Shown piece after piece: positions 1-8,704 of a stretch of 57,774 nt of DNA. The DNA lies in NCBI GenBank assembly GCA_024401475.1, contig JAKSKZ010000021.1, positions 1-57,774 on the forward strand, written 5' to 3'. Within the stretch, counting starts at the first letter, position 1, and each line of letters begins with the position of its first letter. The position numbers were made by a program, and so were the translations under genes. This stretch comes from Paludibacteraceae bacterium. GTDB lineage: Bacteria > Bacteroidota > Bacteroidia > Bacteroidales > Paludibacteraceae. The notes under the pieces were generated by a model. That model ran no database searches. It saw only the letters and a list, made by a program, of their open reading frames with translations, and was not told the DNA's origin.

Positions 1-352
1 TACATTCGATAATCAACTGACTATCTTTTAATTACAATTCGTCGAATTCACGTTACTTTAAGATAATCAATCAAGCAAATATAGGAATTTTCCAATAAAT
101 ATTGCTCATAACACAATAGTACATTTAGAAACAAATCGTTCCACGCTATTTGTATTCTTACAATATCCCTCCTATGCGCCACCTAAAAGTAAATTTATAG
201 AAACCTTGCTAAATAAAATGTAAATTTTTAAATGACTATAGTACAAGATTATTAAATTTGTAGAACGATAAAAGGCTTCATCGCACAAAAAGTGCCCACC
301 GTAGAAAAAAGCGGCCAATGTCGCCCTATGTTTAATATTTAATACAACATCT
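1..352. other. AT-rich leader region upstream of nadB
   Basis: I see no convincing gene here. The open frame on the minus strand that crosses into nadB looks like a chance frame. The only recognisable element is a Bacteroidota-type -7 box at 253-260. The left part is AT-rich and may be the 3' flank of a gene lying outside the window. Confidence 0.5.
253..260 (+). promoter_or_regulatory. -7 promoter box for nadB
   Basis: TAAATTTG fits the Bacteroidota -7 consensus TAnnTTTG. No TTTG lies at the usual 19-21 base spacing upstream, so the -33 element is weak. Use of this box would give a leader of about 85 bases before the nadB ATG. Confidence 0.4.
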
Positions 353-1936
353 ATGATAAAAAAATATGATTTCTTGGTGATAGGATCAGGAATAGCAGGT
401 ATGAGCTTTGCATTGAAAGTGGCAGATAAGGGAAAGGTTGCTATTCTTTGCAAGACAAATTTGGAAGAAGCAAATACTTATTTTGCACAAGGAGGTATCG
501 CCGCTGTTACAAAACCTACAGACCAATTTGAACACCACATCCAAGATACACTCATCGCCGGCGACGGAATCTGCGACAAGGAAGTGGTGAAAATGGTAAT
601 CGAGAATGCTCCTGCCCAAATTAAGGAATTGGTCAATTGGGGCGTTGATTTTGACCGTAACGAAAATGGCGACTACGACCTCCACAAAGAGGGTGGACAC
701 TCCGACTTCCGTATCCTCCACCACAAGGATAACACAGGTGCTGAAGTACAAGTGAGCCTCATCGAGAAAATCAAAAATCACCCAAATATTGATATTTACG
801 ATCAGCATTTCGCTATCGAAATTATCACCCAACACCATTTGGGACAACTAATCAAGCATACCACACCTAATATCGAATGTTACGGAGCCTACGTGTTGGA
901 TATCCGTACTCACCACGTTCATACATTCTTGGCAAAGGTCACTATGGTGGCAACAGGAGGAATCGGCAACATCTATCAAACCACCTCCAACCCTATCGTA
1001 GCAACAGGCGACGGTATCTCTATGGTTTATCGTGCCAAAGGTTTGGTGGAAGATATGGAGTTCGTTCAATTCCACCCTACAACCCTTTACAATCCTGGCG
1101 AACGTCCTTCATTCCTCATCACAGAGGCTATGCGCGGCTACGGAGCTGTATTGCGCAACAAGAAAGGCGAAGAGTTTATGGCTAAATACGACCAACGCGG
1201 CTCTTTGGCCCCTCGCGACATCGTTGCCCGTGCCATCGATAATGAAATGAAAATCTCGGGTGACGAACACGTTTACTTGGATGTAACTCATAAAGATCCT
1301 GAACAAACCAAAGAACACTTCCCTAACATTTACAAAAAATGCTTGGAGGTGGGTATCGATATCACAAAAGAGTATATCCCGGTAGTACCAGCTGCCCACT
1401 ATCTATGTGGTGGCATCAAAGTAGATACTAACGCTCGCACAACGATTAAATATCTATACGCCGCTGGCGAGTGCTCACGTACAGGATTGCACGGAGGCAA
1501 CCGTTTGGCATCTAACTCTTTGTTGGAGGCTATCGTCTATGCTGATGCTGCAGCAAAAGACTCCTTGAAATTGATTAGCAAGATTGATTGGAACGATAAT
1601 ATTCCAGAATGGAACGACGAGGGCACTTCTCTTAACGAAGAAATGGTCCTTATCACTCAAAGCGTGAAAGAGGTAAACCAAATCATGAATGCATATGTAG
1701 GTATCGTTCGTTCTAATCTACGCTTGAAGAGAGCTTACGACCGTTTGGAACTCCTCTACAAGGAGACCGAAAACCTCTTCCAACATTCAGTGGTTTCAAA
1801 AGAACTTTGCGAATTGAGAAACATTATCAACACTGCTTATTTGGTCATCAAGGCTGCTTCTCAACGTAAAGAGAGCCGTGGATTGCACTACACGATAGAC
1901 TACCCTAAAAAGAACGATCACATCAGCTTGTATTGA
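353..1936 (+). CDS. nadB: L-aspartate oxidase
   Basis: This flavoprotein oxidises L-aspartate to iminoaspartate, the first step of de novo NAD synthesis; NadA then condenses the product with dihydroxyacetone phosphate. The 527 residues match the family length. The N-terminal FAD-binding Rossmann motif VIGSGIAGMSFAL is near residue 10. Active-site segments EAMRGYGAVLR and HYLCGGIKVD, and the FAD-proximal GLHGGNRLASNSLLEA, are all present. In anaerobes fumarate is the likely electron acceptor. nadA lies about 10 kb downstream rather than adjacent, and no nadC is in the window. The coding strand is C-rich, unlike plus-strand genes right of 11.8 kb, which suggests it lies on the lagging strand of the left replication arm. 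Identification is firm. Confidence 0.96.
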   Translation: MIKKYDFLVIGSGIAGMSFALKVADKGKVAILCKTNLEEANTYFAQGGIAAVTKPTDQFEHHIQDTLIAGDGICDKEVVKMVIENAPAQIKELVNWGVDFDRNENGDYDLHKEGGHSDFRILHHKDNTGAEVQVSLIEKIKNHPNIDIYDQHFAIEIITQHHLGQLIKHTTPNIECYGAYVLDIRTHHVHTFLAKVTMVATGGIGNIYQTTSNPIVATGDGISMVYRAKGLVEDMEFVQFHPTTLYNPGERPSFLITEAMRGYGAVLRNKKGEEFMAKYDQRGSLAPRDIVARAIDNEMKISGDEHVYLDVTHKDPEQTKEHFPNIYKKCLEVGIDITKEYIPVVPAAHYLCGGIKVDTNARTTIKYLYAAGECSRTGLHGGNRLASNSLLEAIVYADAAAKDSLKLISKIDWNDNIPEWNDEGTSLNEEMVLITQSVKEVNQIMNAYVGIVRSNLRLKRAYDRLELLYKETENLFQHSVVSKELCELRNIINTAYLVIKAASQRKESRGLHYTIDYPKKNDHISLY

Positions 1937-1972
1937 TCAATATAGCCCACTAACGGCTAAATCATAAAAAAC

Positions 1973-2004
1973 AGAGGAGAGCAATCGTAACATTGCCCTC
2001 CTCT
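1973..2004 (+). terminator. Hairpin after nadB
   Basis: Near-perfect inverted repeat: AGAGGAG-GCAAT pairs with ATTGC-CTCCTCT around a short loop, followed by a weakly U-rich TCTTAT. It lies just past the nadB stop and before the nuclease gene, so it probably ends the nadB transcript. Confidence 0.7.
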
Positions 2005-2060
2005 TCTTATACTTAAGGTGACAAAAAGGTCGCCCTACGAACAAACTATTTACAGCGCTT

Positions 2061-2900
2061 ATGAAAAAAACATTCGTTTTGCCCATAGTCTTTTTATTAG
2101 CCACCCTATCATCGGCTTGTAAAAGTTCACAAGTGGAATCAATTACACAATCGGCTCCGTTCGACGAATCATTGATGGAACTTCCTAAACTTTCTGTTGG
2201 AACAAAAGGAGAATACATCTCCTATTGTGGTTTTAATGTCTCCTACAACAATGATTGGCTCATTCCCAATTGGGTAGCTTATGAATTGACAAAAGAAGAA
2301 ACTCAAGGCACATTAAGCCGAAAAAAACGTCGCTTCCAACCAGACCCCAACATAAGTCGCTCAGCAATAAATGCAGACTACTCCAACTCAGGTTATAGCC
2401 GTGGGCATTTAGCACCTGCTGGTGACATGAAGTGGGCCAACTGTGCTATGAACAGTTGCTTCTATTTGACTAACATCTGTCCACAAGACAGAGAGATGAA
2501 TGCTGGATGCTGGCAAATATTAGAAGATAAATGTAGGGAATGGGCAAAAAGGTCAGAAGGTAGCATCTTCATCGTATGCGGACCTATCGTCAAAGATACG
2601 ACTAAAAGAATCGGAAAAAACAAAGTAGTAGTCCCTAATGGATTTTTCAAAGCCGTTCTTCAAAAAAGAGAAAAAGGATATGTGGGTGCAGGTTTCATAT
2701 TCCCCAACAAAGAGCCTCATCTTCCATTAGCTTACTATGCTGTTAGCATTGACGATGTAGAGCAAATAACTGGATTCGACCTATTCCATAATCTTCCTGA
2801 TGATATCGAAGATGTTATCGAGGCAAAATTCAAATATGAAGATTGGGGATTGAAAGAGCCAGAAACAAACATATTGAAAGATCCTAACTTCTTGAAATAA
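2061..2900 (+). CDS. DNA/RNA non-specific endonuclease, lipoprotein
   Basis: A 279-residue member of the NUC1/Serratia nuclease family, which cuts DNA and RNA with a His general base and an Asn-bound Mg2+. The signature appears as YSRGHLAPAGDMKW near residue 113, where the usual DRGH is SRGH with the catalytic His kept. The metal-binding Asn is in YLTNICPQ. The N-terminus is a lipoprotein signal with lipobox LSSAC near residue 20, so the enzyme is probably anchored in the cell envelope. It may serve nucleotide scavenging or defence against incoming DNA. No immunity gene is adjacent, which argues against a toxin role. It is transcribed alone and converges on vsr, with stop codons only a few bases apart. 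Confidence 0.88.
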   Translation: MKKTFVLPIVFLLATLSSACKSSQVESITQSAPFDESLMELPKLSVGTKGEYISYCGFNVSYNNDWLIPNWVAYELTKEETQGTLSRKKRRFQPDPNISRSAINADYSNSGYSRGHLAPAGDMKWANCAMNSCFYLTNICPQDREMNAGCWQILEDKCREWAKRSEGSIFIVCGPIVKDTTKRIGKNKVVVPNGFFKAVLQKREKGYVGAGFIFPNKEPHLPLAYYAVSIDDVEQITGFDLFHNLPDDIEDVIEAKFKYEDWGLKEPETNILKDPNFLK

Positions 2901-2906
2901 AGGATT

Positions 2907-3413
2907 TCATTCCCCATAAATTGGAAAATCTTCTGCTGCGATAGAAAGAGAATCATCCTCTTCCTGATATGTGGTAGTTTTTTTCCGATATTTGTCTAAA
3001 AAGGCGCTGTTGAGCAGATAAACTATCTCCTCCAGCGTCTTTTCTCGTCTTTTAGGCGTCAACTGACATTCCCAAACAACCATCGTACGCCAACCCAACT
3101 GACGCAATTTGATACGCACCTCTTCGTCGCGCGTTTGGTTTCGAAGAATCTTCTGAATCCAAAATTCGCTGTTTGTCTTAGGCCTCTTCCCTTTCAAACA
3201 TGAATGGCCATGCCAAAAGCAACCATTTATAAATATAACCGTATGATATTTACGCAAAGCAATGTCTGGAGTACCAGGAAGTGTCTTCACATTTACCCTA
3301 TAACGAAAACCATGCTCGTAGAGATAACGCCTCACTAAAAGCTCTGGCTTAGTGTTGCGACTACGGATCCGACTCATCGTCTTGCTACGTTGTTCAGGGG
3401 TTAATATGTCCAT
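2907..3413 (-). CDS. vsr: Very short patch repair endonuclease Vsr
   Basis: This nuclease nicks 5' of T in T:G mismatches left by deamination of 5-methylcytosine, usually in partnership with a C5-cytosine methyltransferase. Family hallmarks seen: the N-terminal TPEQRSKTMSRIRSRNTKPE, the catalytic GTPDI (Asp near residue 50), FINGCFWHGH with zinc/active-site Cys and His, and VWECQL. At 168 residues it is about 30 longer than typical Vsr because of an acidic C-terminal tail. No methyltransferase gene is nearby, so it is an orphan here. A minus-strand promoter lies just upstream. Identification is secure; the partner enzyme is unknown. Confidence 0.93.
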   Translation of the reverse strand: MDILTPEQRSKTMSRIRSRNTKPELLVRRYLYEHGFRYRVNVKTLPGTPDIALRKYHTVIFINGCFWHGHSCLKGKRPKTNSEFWIQKILRNQTRDEEVRIKLRQLGWRTMVVWECQLTPKRREKTLEEIVYLLNSAFLDKYRKKTTTYQEEDDSLSIAAEDFPIYGE

Positions 3414-3434
3414 GCCAATTCGTTGTTTTCAACA

Positions 3435-3467
3435 CAAAAATAGGTAATTATGATAGGTTTTAACAAG
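3435..3467 (-). promoter_or_regulatory. Promoter of vsr
   Basis: On the minus strand, a CTTG near-match to TTTG is followed after 21 bases by TATTTTTG at 3435-3442, which fits TAnnTTTG. The start site would fall around 3428, about 15 bases before the vsr ATG. Confidence 0.5.
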
Positions 3468-3619
3468 TTTTTCTAAAAAGAGTAATTAATAGCGTGATGA
3501 AATGGGTTATTCACTAATATTGGGGATGTTTTCAACAAAAAATAGCTAAAAAAGGGAATCACTGGGTTGATAGACTACTTTTAAATTTGTAGCCATAAAA
3601 CTGGGTATTTCTTACAGCA

Positions 3620-3651
3620 TTTGTCTTTTATACGACAAGGCATTAATTTTG
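3620..3651 (+). promoter_or_regulatory. Promoter of the feoAB cassette
   Basis: TTTG at 3620-3623 and TAATTTTG at 3644-3651 are separated by 20 bases, an exact match to the Bacteroidota sigma-A consensus. The transcript would start near 3657, about 33 bases before the feoB ATG. A second -7-like TAAATTTG at 3582-3589 lacks a properly spaced -33. I could not identify a Fur box. Confidence 0.7.
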
Positions 3652-3689
3652 TATCAAATATCCAATGAATAGGGTTTTCAGTCGTCAAA

Positions 3690-6155
3690 ATGGAAGAAGG
3701 TAAGAAGATATCGTTAGCAGACATCCCTGAAAAAGAGGAATGTATCATCGTTAAAGTAAACGGTCATGGAGGATTTCGCCATCGTGTGATGGAAATGGGA
3801 TTCTTAAAAGGAACTAAGGTTACCGTCCTAAAAAACGCTCCGCTTCAAGATCCAATCGAATATAAAGTGATGCAAAGCCATGTTTCACTAAGAAGAAGCG
3901 AAGCACAACATATTGAAGTGGTAAAAGTTGACGAAAAAATAGAAGGCCTCTATGAATTCAACGGAACTTTTTCTGAAGAAGTTCAACGAATTATCCACGA
4001 AAAAACCAAAACAATTACCGTTGCCTTGGTAGGTAATCCCAATTGTGGAAAGACCTCCTTCTTCAACCACGCAACTGGCTTGCACGAACATGTGGGAAAC
4101 TATAGCGGCGTGACAGTATCTTCCAAAATTGGAACTTTTCATCGTAATGGCTACACCATCAACTTGGTGGATCTGCCAGGCACTTATTCCATTACTGAAT
4201 ATACGCCTGAAGAACTCTACGTCCGTGAATATATCACCGAACAACATCCCGACGTAGTGCTTAACATCGTCGATGCCTCCAATTTGGAGAGAAACCTATT
4301 CCTTACCACCCAACTGATTGACATGAACGTGCGTATGGTAATGGCACTCAATATGTATGATGAGTTGGAAAAAAAAGGTCACCATTTGGATGAATCTCAG
4401 TTGGAGAAAATGCTCGGATTCCCTTGTGCTCCCACCAATTCTAAGTCAGGAAAGGGAATAGATCATGTACTTGATCATATCATCACTGTTTATGAAGAGA
4501 CTGACGAAATTTCAAAACACATACACATCAATTACGGAAATGAAATAGAGAATGCGATAAAAAAAATAAAGCCGCTTATTTCCGAACACTCCGAATTGGT
4601 GGTCGATTTTCCTTTTAGGTATGTAATTATCAAATTGTTGGAAAACGATTTGACTACTTACAAACATTTAGAAAAACATTTGGGCAATGTTGATAAAATC
4701 CGTGAAACCGTAAAAAAATGCCAACAAGAAATAGAGAAAGAGTATGCGGAAGATACTGTAAGCGTCATCACTAATGCTAAATATGGTTTCATACGTGGTG
4801 CCTTGAAGGAAACTTTAACAAGGACCAAAGAGGAAAAAGAAGAACTCTCCTACGCTATTGATGTCGTATTGACCAACAAATGGTTAGGTTTCCCTATTCT
4901 CGGACTATTCCTTTGGTTGATGTTTGAATGTACGTTTACTATCGGACAATACCCTCAAGGCTGGATTGAAGAGGGGGTGAAATGGCTCAGCGAAATGGCT
5001 CAAAGTCTATTGGGCGAAGGAATTCTTTCCGACTTGATTGTTGATGGAATCATAGCAGGCGTGGGAGGCGTGATAGTCTTCCTTCCAAACATATTGATTC
5101 TCTTCTTCTTCATCTCACTATTGGAAGATACAGGCTACATGGCCCGTGCCGCTTTCATTATGGACAAGGTGATGCATAAAATAGGGTTGCATGGAAAGTC
5201 GTTCATTCCCTTGCTAACAGGATTTGGCTGTAGCGTTCCTGCTATTATGGCCACTCGTACACTCGAAAATCCGAAAGACAGACTCATCACGATGATGTCC
5301 ATCCCTTTCATGTCGTGTTCAGCCCGCCTACCCGTCTATTTGCTTTTCGTGTCGGCATTCTTTGAATCCAACCAAGCTTTAGTTTTGCTAAGCATCTATT
5401 TGATAGGAATCATCATGGCTATCGTTACAGCCCTTCTTTTAAAGAAGACAAAATTCAAGGATAATTCCGACCAATTTGTAATGGAACTCCCGCCTTACCG
5501 TATTCCGTCAGCTCGCAATACAATTATCCACATGTGGGAAAAGGCAGTGCAATACCTCAAGAAAATGGGTTCGGTCATCTTAGTTGCTTCTATTATCATC
5601 TGGGTGCTCTGCTACTTTCCAACTTCCAACCCAGAAATGGAACAAATAGACACTACAATAGCACAAATAGAAGAGGATTCTTCTATCAATCAATCTGATA
5701 AGGATGAAAAATTAGCACAATTGGAAATAGATAAAGCAGCAGCACAAAATAAAAATTCATACATTGGACAAATAGGAAAGATTATCGAGCCTGTTGTACG
5801 TCCATTGGGATTTGATTGGGAAATGGGTGTCAGCATCCTGACAGGCGCCGCTGCCAAAGAGATTGTCGTCTCATCCATGGGTATCCTTTATCATGCCGAC
5901 AAAGAGGCTGATAACACATCGTCGAAATTGGTCAGTGCCATTCGTGAGCGAAGCAACAATCCTATTGCTCCAATCACGCCTTTGGTAGGATTCGGATTCA
6001 TGGTGTTCGTGCTTCTCTACTATCCTTGCATAGCCAGCATTACAGCCATTGCTAAGGAATCAAATTGGAAATGGGCAGGATTCTCCATCATATATACCAC
6101 AACAGTGGCCTGGATTTTTGCTTTCCTAATCCACCAAATTGGCTCTTTATTATGA
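3690..6155 (+). CDS. feoB: Ferrous iron transporter, FeoA-FeoB fusion
   Basis: Imports Fe2+ across the inner membrane using a GTPase-linked permease. Residues about 1-80 form a FeoA-like SH3 domain (LADIPEKEE, VMEMGFLKGTKV). It is followed by the FeoB G domain: G1 GNPNCGKTS near residue 113, G3 DLPGTYS, and an NxxD-type NMYDE. The permease half carries the two Gate motifs LTGFGCSVPAIMATR and GAAAKEIVVSSM. At 821 residues it is the normal length for the Bacteroidota FeoA-FeoB fusion. A predicted coiled or charged insertion lies near residues 645-690. It heads a cassette whose genes overlap by ATGA, so downstream products are probably translated in concert with it. Confidence 0.96.
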   Translation: MEEGKKISLADIPEKEECIIVKVNGHGGFRHRVMEMGFLKGTKVTVLKNAPLQDPIEYKVMQSHVSLRRSEAQHIEVVKVDEKIEGLYEFNGTFSEEVQRIIHEKTKTITVALVGNPNCGKTSFFNHATGLHEHVGNYSGVTVSSKIGTFHRNGYTINLVDLPGTYSITEYTPEELYVREYITEQHPDVVLNIVDASNLERNLFLTTQLIDMNVRMVMALNMYDELEKKGHHLDESQLEKMLGFPCAPTNSKSGKGIDHVLDHIITVYEETDEISKHIHINYGNEIENAIKKIKPLISEHSELVVDFPFRYVIIKLLENDLTTYKHLEKHLGNVDKIRETVKKCQQEIEKEYAEDTVSVITNAKYGFIRGALKETLTRTKEEKEELSYAIDVVLTNKWLGFPILGLFLWLMFECTFTIGQYPQGWIEEGVKWLSEMAQSLLGEGILSDLIVDGIIAGVGGVIVFLPNILILFFFISLLEDTGYMARAAFIMDKVMHKIGLHGKSFIPLLTGFGCSVPAIMATRTLENPKDRLITMMSIPFMSCSARLPVYLLFVSAFFESNQALVLLSIYLIGIIMAIVTALLLKKTKFKDNSDQFVMELPPYRIPSARNTIIHMWEKAVQYLKKMGSVILVASIIIWVLCYFPTSNPEMEQIDTTIAQIEEDSSINQSDKDEKLAQLEIDKAAAQNKNSYIGQIGKIIEPVVRPLGFDWEMGVSILTGAAAKEIVVSSMGILYHADKEADNTSSKLVSAIRERSNNPIAPITPLVGFGFMVFVLLYYPCIASITAIAKESNWKWAGFSIIYTTTVAWIFAFLIHQIGSLL

Positions 6156-6361
6156 GCGAAATGGCTCAAAATATTGTTGTTGGCATCATTGTTGCAGCTT
6201 CCGTTGCTTGGTGCATTTGGCGATTATTCTTCGCTAAAAAAAAGGGCTGTGGATGTGGTTCTACTGACAACTGCCAATCTTGCTCCAACTGTCAATTATT
6301 AAACTCATGCAAAAAACAAGATAAACAATGCATACAAGATTCACAGAAAAACAAAAAATGA
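6152..6361 (+). CDS. FeoB-associated Cys-rich membrane peptide
   Basis: A 69-residue peptide whose ATG overlaps the feoB stop (ATGA at 6152-6155). It has one transmembrane helix near residues 7-27 (VGIIVAASVAWCIWRLFF), then KKKGCGCGSTDNCQSCSNC and further Cys residues, giving a soluble Cys-rich tail. Such small proteins commonly follow feoB in Bacteroidota and Firmicutes; they may chaperone Fe2+ or bind an Fe-S cluster, though this is unproven. The longer upstream frame lies within feoB and is rejected because the overlap start matches the rest of the cassette. Confidence 0.85.
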   Translation: MSEMAQNIVVGIIVAASVAWCIWRLFFAKKKGCGCGSTDNCQSCSNCQLLNSCKKQDKQCIQDSQKNKK

Positions 6362-7005
6362 CCGAACTGCTTGAGGCCAACCCTCAACTGATTCTGATGT
6401 TACCCCGTTTCGATATGAAATTGGGATTTGGTGAGAAACGTGTAGGCGAAATATGCCAAACAAGCGGCATACCAACTCAACTTTTCTTGTTGCTTTGCAA
6501 TGTTTATACTTTCGACACTTATGTGCCCACAGATGAGGAAATAGCCGCTATAGACGGCAAAATACTTATCAAATACCTCATAGCCTCTCACGACTACTAT
6601 CTCAATCACCGATTGAAACATATCGGAAAACACATAGAAAAAATAGCTACCGAATCAGGCAATATAGGCGAGGTTTTGATCAACTTCTTCAAAGAATATA
6701 GCAACGAGGTGGAAAACCATTTCAAGCAAGAAGAGAGTTCGCTCTTCCCTATCCTTTCTGAAGAGTTGTCAGGCGATTATAAGTTCAATCTTAAAGAGAT
6801 TGAAGGCAGCCACGACTCAATAGGCGACAAGCTCAGCGACCTCACCAACATCATCATAAAATATCTTCCCGCCGAAATCATGCCCAACGAACGAATAGGC
6901 GTCTGGTTCGACATTTGTCAACTATCTAAAGACTTAGGGAAGCATGCCATAATCGAAGAGAAAATCCTTGTGCCTTACACTGAACAAAAGAGAGGAGGTA
7001 AATGA
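6358..7005 (+). CDS. Hemerythrin-domain protein of the feo cassette
   Basis: About 215 residues from the ATG that overlaps the previous stop (ATGA 6358-6361); an in-frame ATG at 6328 exists but is less likely. The N-terminal ~60 residues (LPRFDMKLGFGEKRVGEIC) resemble the DUF542/ScdA-type start of di-iron repair proteins but lack the paired Cys. The C-terminal ~150 residues form a hemerythrin four-helix bundle with candidate di-iron ligands in SHDYYLNHRLKHI, VENHFKQEE, EGSHDSI and GKHAIIEE. It could sense or store O2, NO or iron, or repair Fe-S clusters like RIC/YtfE. The gene is coupled by ATGA (7002-7005) to a LuxR-type regulator, which suggests a sensor-effector pair. The function is inferred. 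Confidence 0.82.
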   Translation: MTELLEANPQLILMLPRFDMKLGFGEKRVGEICQTSGIPTQLFLLLCNVYTFDTYVPTDEEIAAIDGKILIKYLIASHDYYLNHRLKHIGKHIEKIATESGNIGEVLINFFKEYSNEVENHFKQEESSLFPILSEELSGDYKFNLKEIEGSHDSIGDKLSDLTNIIIKYLPAEIMPNERIGVWFDICQLSKDLGKHAIIEEKILVPYTEQKRGGK

Positions 7006-7598
7006 TGAATAAATATAATGTAGCTATTTTAGAAAGTTCCAATATTTTGACCGAGGGAATGGAGAAAGTCATCGAAAATGGTTTGGAATTTAAACTGACT
7101 AAAATATTCCGATCACTCACCAACCCTCAAAACTTAGTTCTCTCCTCTATTGACATCCTAATCGTCAATCCACGTCTCTTTGGCGAAAGCCAACTCACTA
7201 AACTCATGCACGATTGGAAAGAGGAAAACGAATCGTTGAACATCGTAGCTTTGCAAACCTCCTACATTTCCACACAAGTCAGTTCACTATTCGACGAAAT
7301 TATTGAATTGGATGATGACGTACAAGTCATTTTAAGCAAGCTAAAAAATGTAGTATGTAAAGAAAATTCAAACGAAAGCAACGAAAATTTTGAACTCTCT
7401 GTTAGAGAAAAAGATGTCTTAGTGGCTGTAGCCAAAGGATTGCAAAACAAAGAGATAGCAGATCAACTCAATATTTCTGTTTACACGGTTATGGCTCACC
7501 GCAAAAATATTACTAAAAAAACTGGTATCAAATCCATCGCCGGCTTGACTGTCTATGCCCTACTCAATAATTTGATAAGCCAAAACGATATCAAATAA
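7002..7598 (+). CDS. LuxR/NarL-type regulator with degenerate receiver
   Basis: A 198-residue protein. Residues about 1-115 resemble a response-regulator receiver but lack its chemistry: the usual phospho-acceptor Asp is Asn in DILIVNPRLFG, and the acidic pair after strand 1 is replaced (AILESSN). Residues about 130-195 are a clear LuxR helix-turn-helix (LSVREKDVLVAVAKGLQNKEIADQLNISVYTVMAHRKNI). It probably binds DNA without phosphorylation and may be controlled by the coupled hemerythrin protein or by iron/redox state. Its start overlaps the upstream stop; a second in-frame ATG at 7005 is possible. Its targets are unknown, and autoregulation of the feo promoter is a reasonable guess only. 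Confidence 0.86.
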   Translation: MMNKYNVAILESSNILTEGMEKVIENGLEFKLTKIFRSLTNPQNLVLSSIDILIVNPRLFGESQLTKLMHDWKEENESLNIVALQTSYISTQVSSLFDEIIELDDDVQVILSKLKNVVCKENSNESNENFELSVREKDVLVAVAKGLQNKEIADQLNISVYTVMAHRKNITKKTGIKSIAGLTVYALLNNLISQNDIK

Positions 7599-7619
7599 AC
7601 AGAACCTGTCCTTCAAAAA

Positions 7620-7898
7620 TCACCAAGAAATTCCACCATTATTGCCCACCGAATCTGCCGTTATTGTGCTTCCTGAACCTTTTGAAAAGGTAAGGCTATC
7701 GACATCTTCTATTTTAAAGGCATTATAAGACGATCCTAAGAAATAAATGCTATCGTTGATAAACTTTATCGAGTCGTTGTCAAAAACGTCCACAGAGAGG
7801 CTGTTTTCGCCTTCTTGATGAGAATGAATCTGCATATTGTATCCAAAGGATAGCATTGCAGAGAAAAGAATAACTAAAAATGTCGAATACCTTTTCAT
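7620..7898 (-). CDS. Small secreted protein, unknown function
   Basis: A 92-residue protein with an N-terminal signal peptide (MKRYSTFLVILFSAMLSFG). The mature part is acidic and contains FKIEDVDSLTFSKGSG, a motif often seen near the N-terminus of larger secreted Bacteroidota proteins. It has no catalytic motif or lipobox. It is the last gene of the minus-strand glycosyltransferase group, starting 4 bases after the preceding stop. It may be a truncated relic of a larger surface protein or a genuine small periplasmic protein. The reading frame is credible because of the signal peptide and tight spacing. Confidence 0.6.
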   Translation of the reverse strand: MKRYSTFLVILFSAMLSFGYNMQIHSHQEGENSLSVDVFDNDSIKFINDSIYFLGSSYNAFKIEDVDSLTFSKGSGSTITADSVGNNGGISW

Positions 7899-7902
7899 AA
7901 GC

Positions 7903-8682
7903 CTACTCTTTCCATTCGTTCATTGGGTTCTTCCTCTTCATTTCGTTTTCGTATATTTTAGCCATCACCATAAACTTGTAGAAAGCAACGCGCTGCGCTT
8001 GAATTACGCCCAATTTTCCCTGAAAGATGCCTCCTTTCAGAATATAAAACTTGAAAAATTGGAAAGCAGGATGTAATAACAGTTGTACATAACCTACATG
8101 AGTGCCTTTGCGCTTATCGACTTCATTGTCCGAATAGGAATTCAACCTTCTGAATACGCCTGACAAGTCATGCGGAAGATGAATAAAAGCCAAATCATAC
8201 CTTTCCTTCGAGATTTTAGCCACTTTCCCCTCTACTTTAGGGAAAGTATGCACATAAGGTGGCCAAACGGTTCCAGCGCGCTTAAAAAAGCGTAATTGTT
8301 GATCAGGATAAAGACACTTCATCCATTGGCCTAACATATAGTTTTTTCGAGGAATATATAATCCCGACGGACAATCAGGCTTCTTGATTTGCTCGTAAAG
8401 ATAGTCGCGCAAGGCAGGAGTCACCAATTCGTCGGCATCCACCACCAACACCCAATCGTTCGTAGCCGATTGAATAGCATAGGTACGGGCAGGTTCAGCA
8501 CTCTTGTGGTTCCCCTTCTCAAAAGTGATGATTTTGCAATCATATCTCTTTGCTATCTCCACAGTTCCATCTGTACTCTCCATGTCGCAAACCACGATTT
8601 CATCGAAACCGCTCACCGACTGCAACACTTTTTCCAGATATCTTTCTGCGTTGTAGGTATTTATGACTACAGATATGCCCAT
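7903..8682 (-). CDS. Glycosyltransferase family 2, WaaE/KdtX-like
   Basis: About 259 residues from the ATG at 8682, where the GT-A fold begins directly with MGISVVINTYNAERYLEKV; the longer frame adds 20 unrelated residues. It shows the nucleotide-sugar motif VCDMESTDGTVEIA, the DxD-like VVDADELVT near residue 90, and the C-terminal RKGTHVGYV region of lipopolysaccharide core glycosyltransferases. It is closely similar along its whole length to the gene at 9633-10400, so the two are tandem paralogues flanking a different family 2 enzyme. It likely adds a sugar to LPS core, capsule or a glycoprotein glycan at the cytoplasmic face. Donor and acceptor cannot be read from sequence. Confidence 0.88.
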   Translation of the reverse strand: MGISVVINTYNAERYLEKVLQSVSGFDEIVVCDMESTDGTVEIAKRYDCKIITFEKGNHKSAEPARTYAIQSATNDWVLVVDADELVTPALRDYLYEQIKKPDCPSGLYIPRKNYMLGQWMKCLYPDQQLRFFKRAGTVWPPYVHTFPKVEGKVAKISKERYDLAFIHLPHDLSGVFRRLNSYSDNEVDKRKGTHVGYVQLLLHPAFQFFKFYILKGGIFQGKLGVIQAQRVAFYKFMVMAKIYENEMKRKNPMNEWKE

Positions 8683-8704
8683 ACAATAAAATATTACTAA
8701 ACCC

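Noticed and set aside
172..453. 93-codon minus-strand frame across the nadB start
   Set aside because: It overlaps nadB and its leader and has no signal, domain or promoter; it is a chance frame in AT-rich DNA.
2061..2900. Polymorphic toxin with immunity gene
   Set aside because: The nuclease has a lipoprotein signal and no delivery domain, and the next gene is a clear vsr on the opposite strand.
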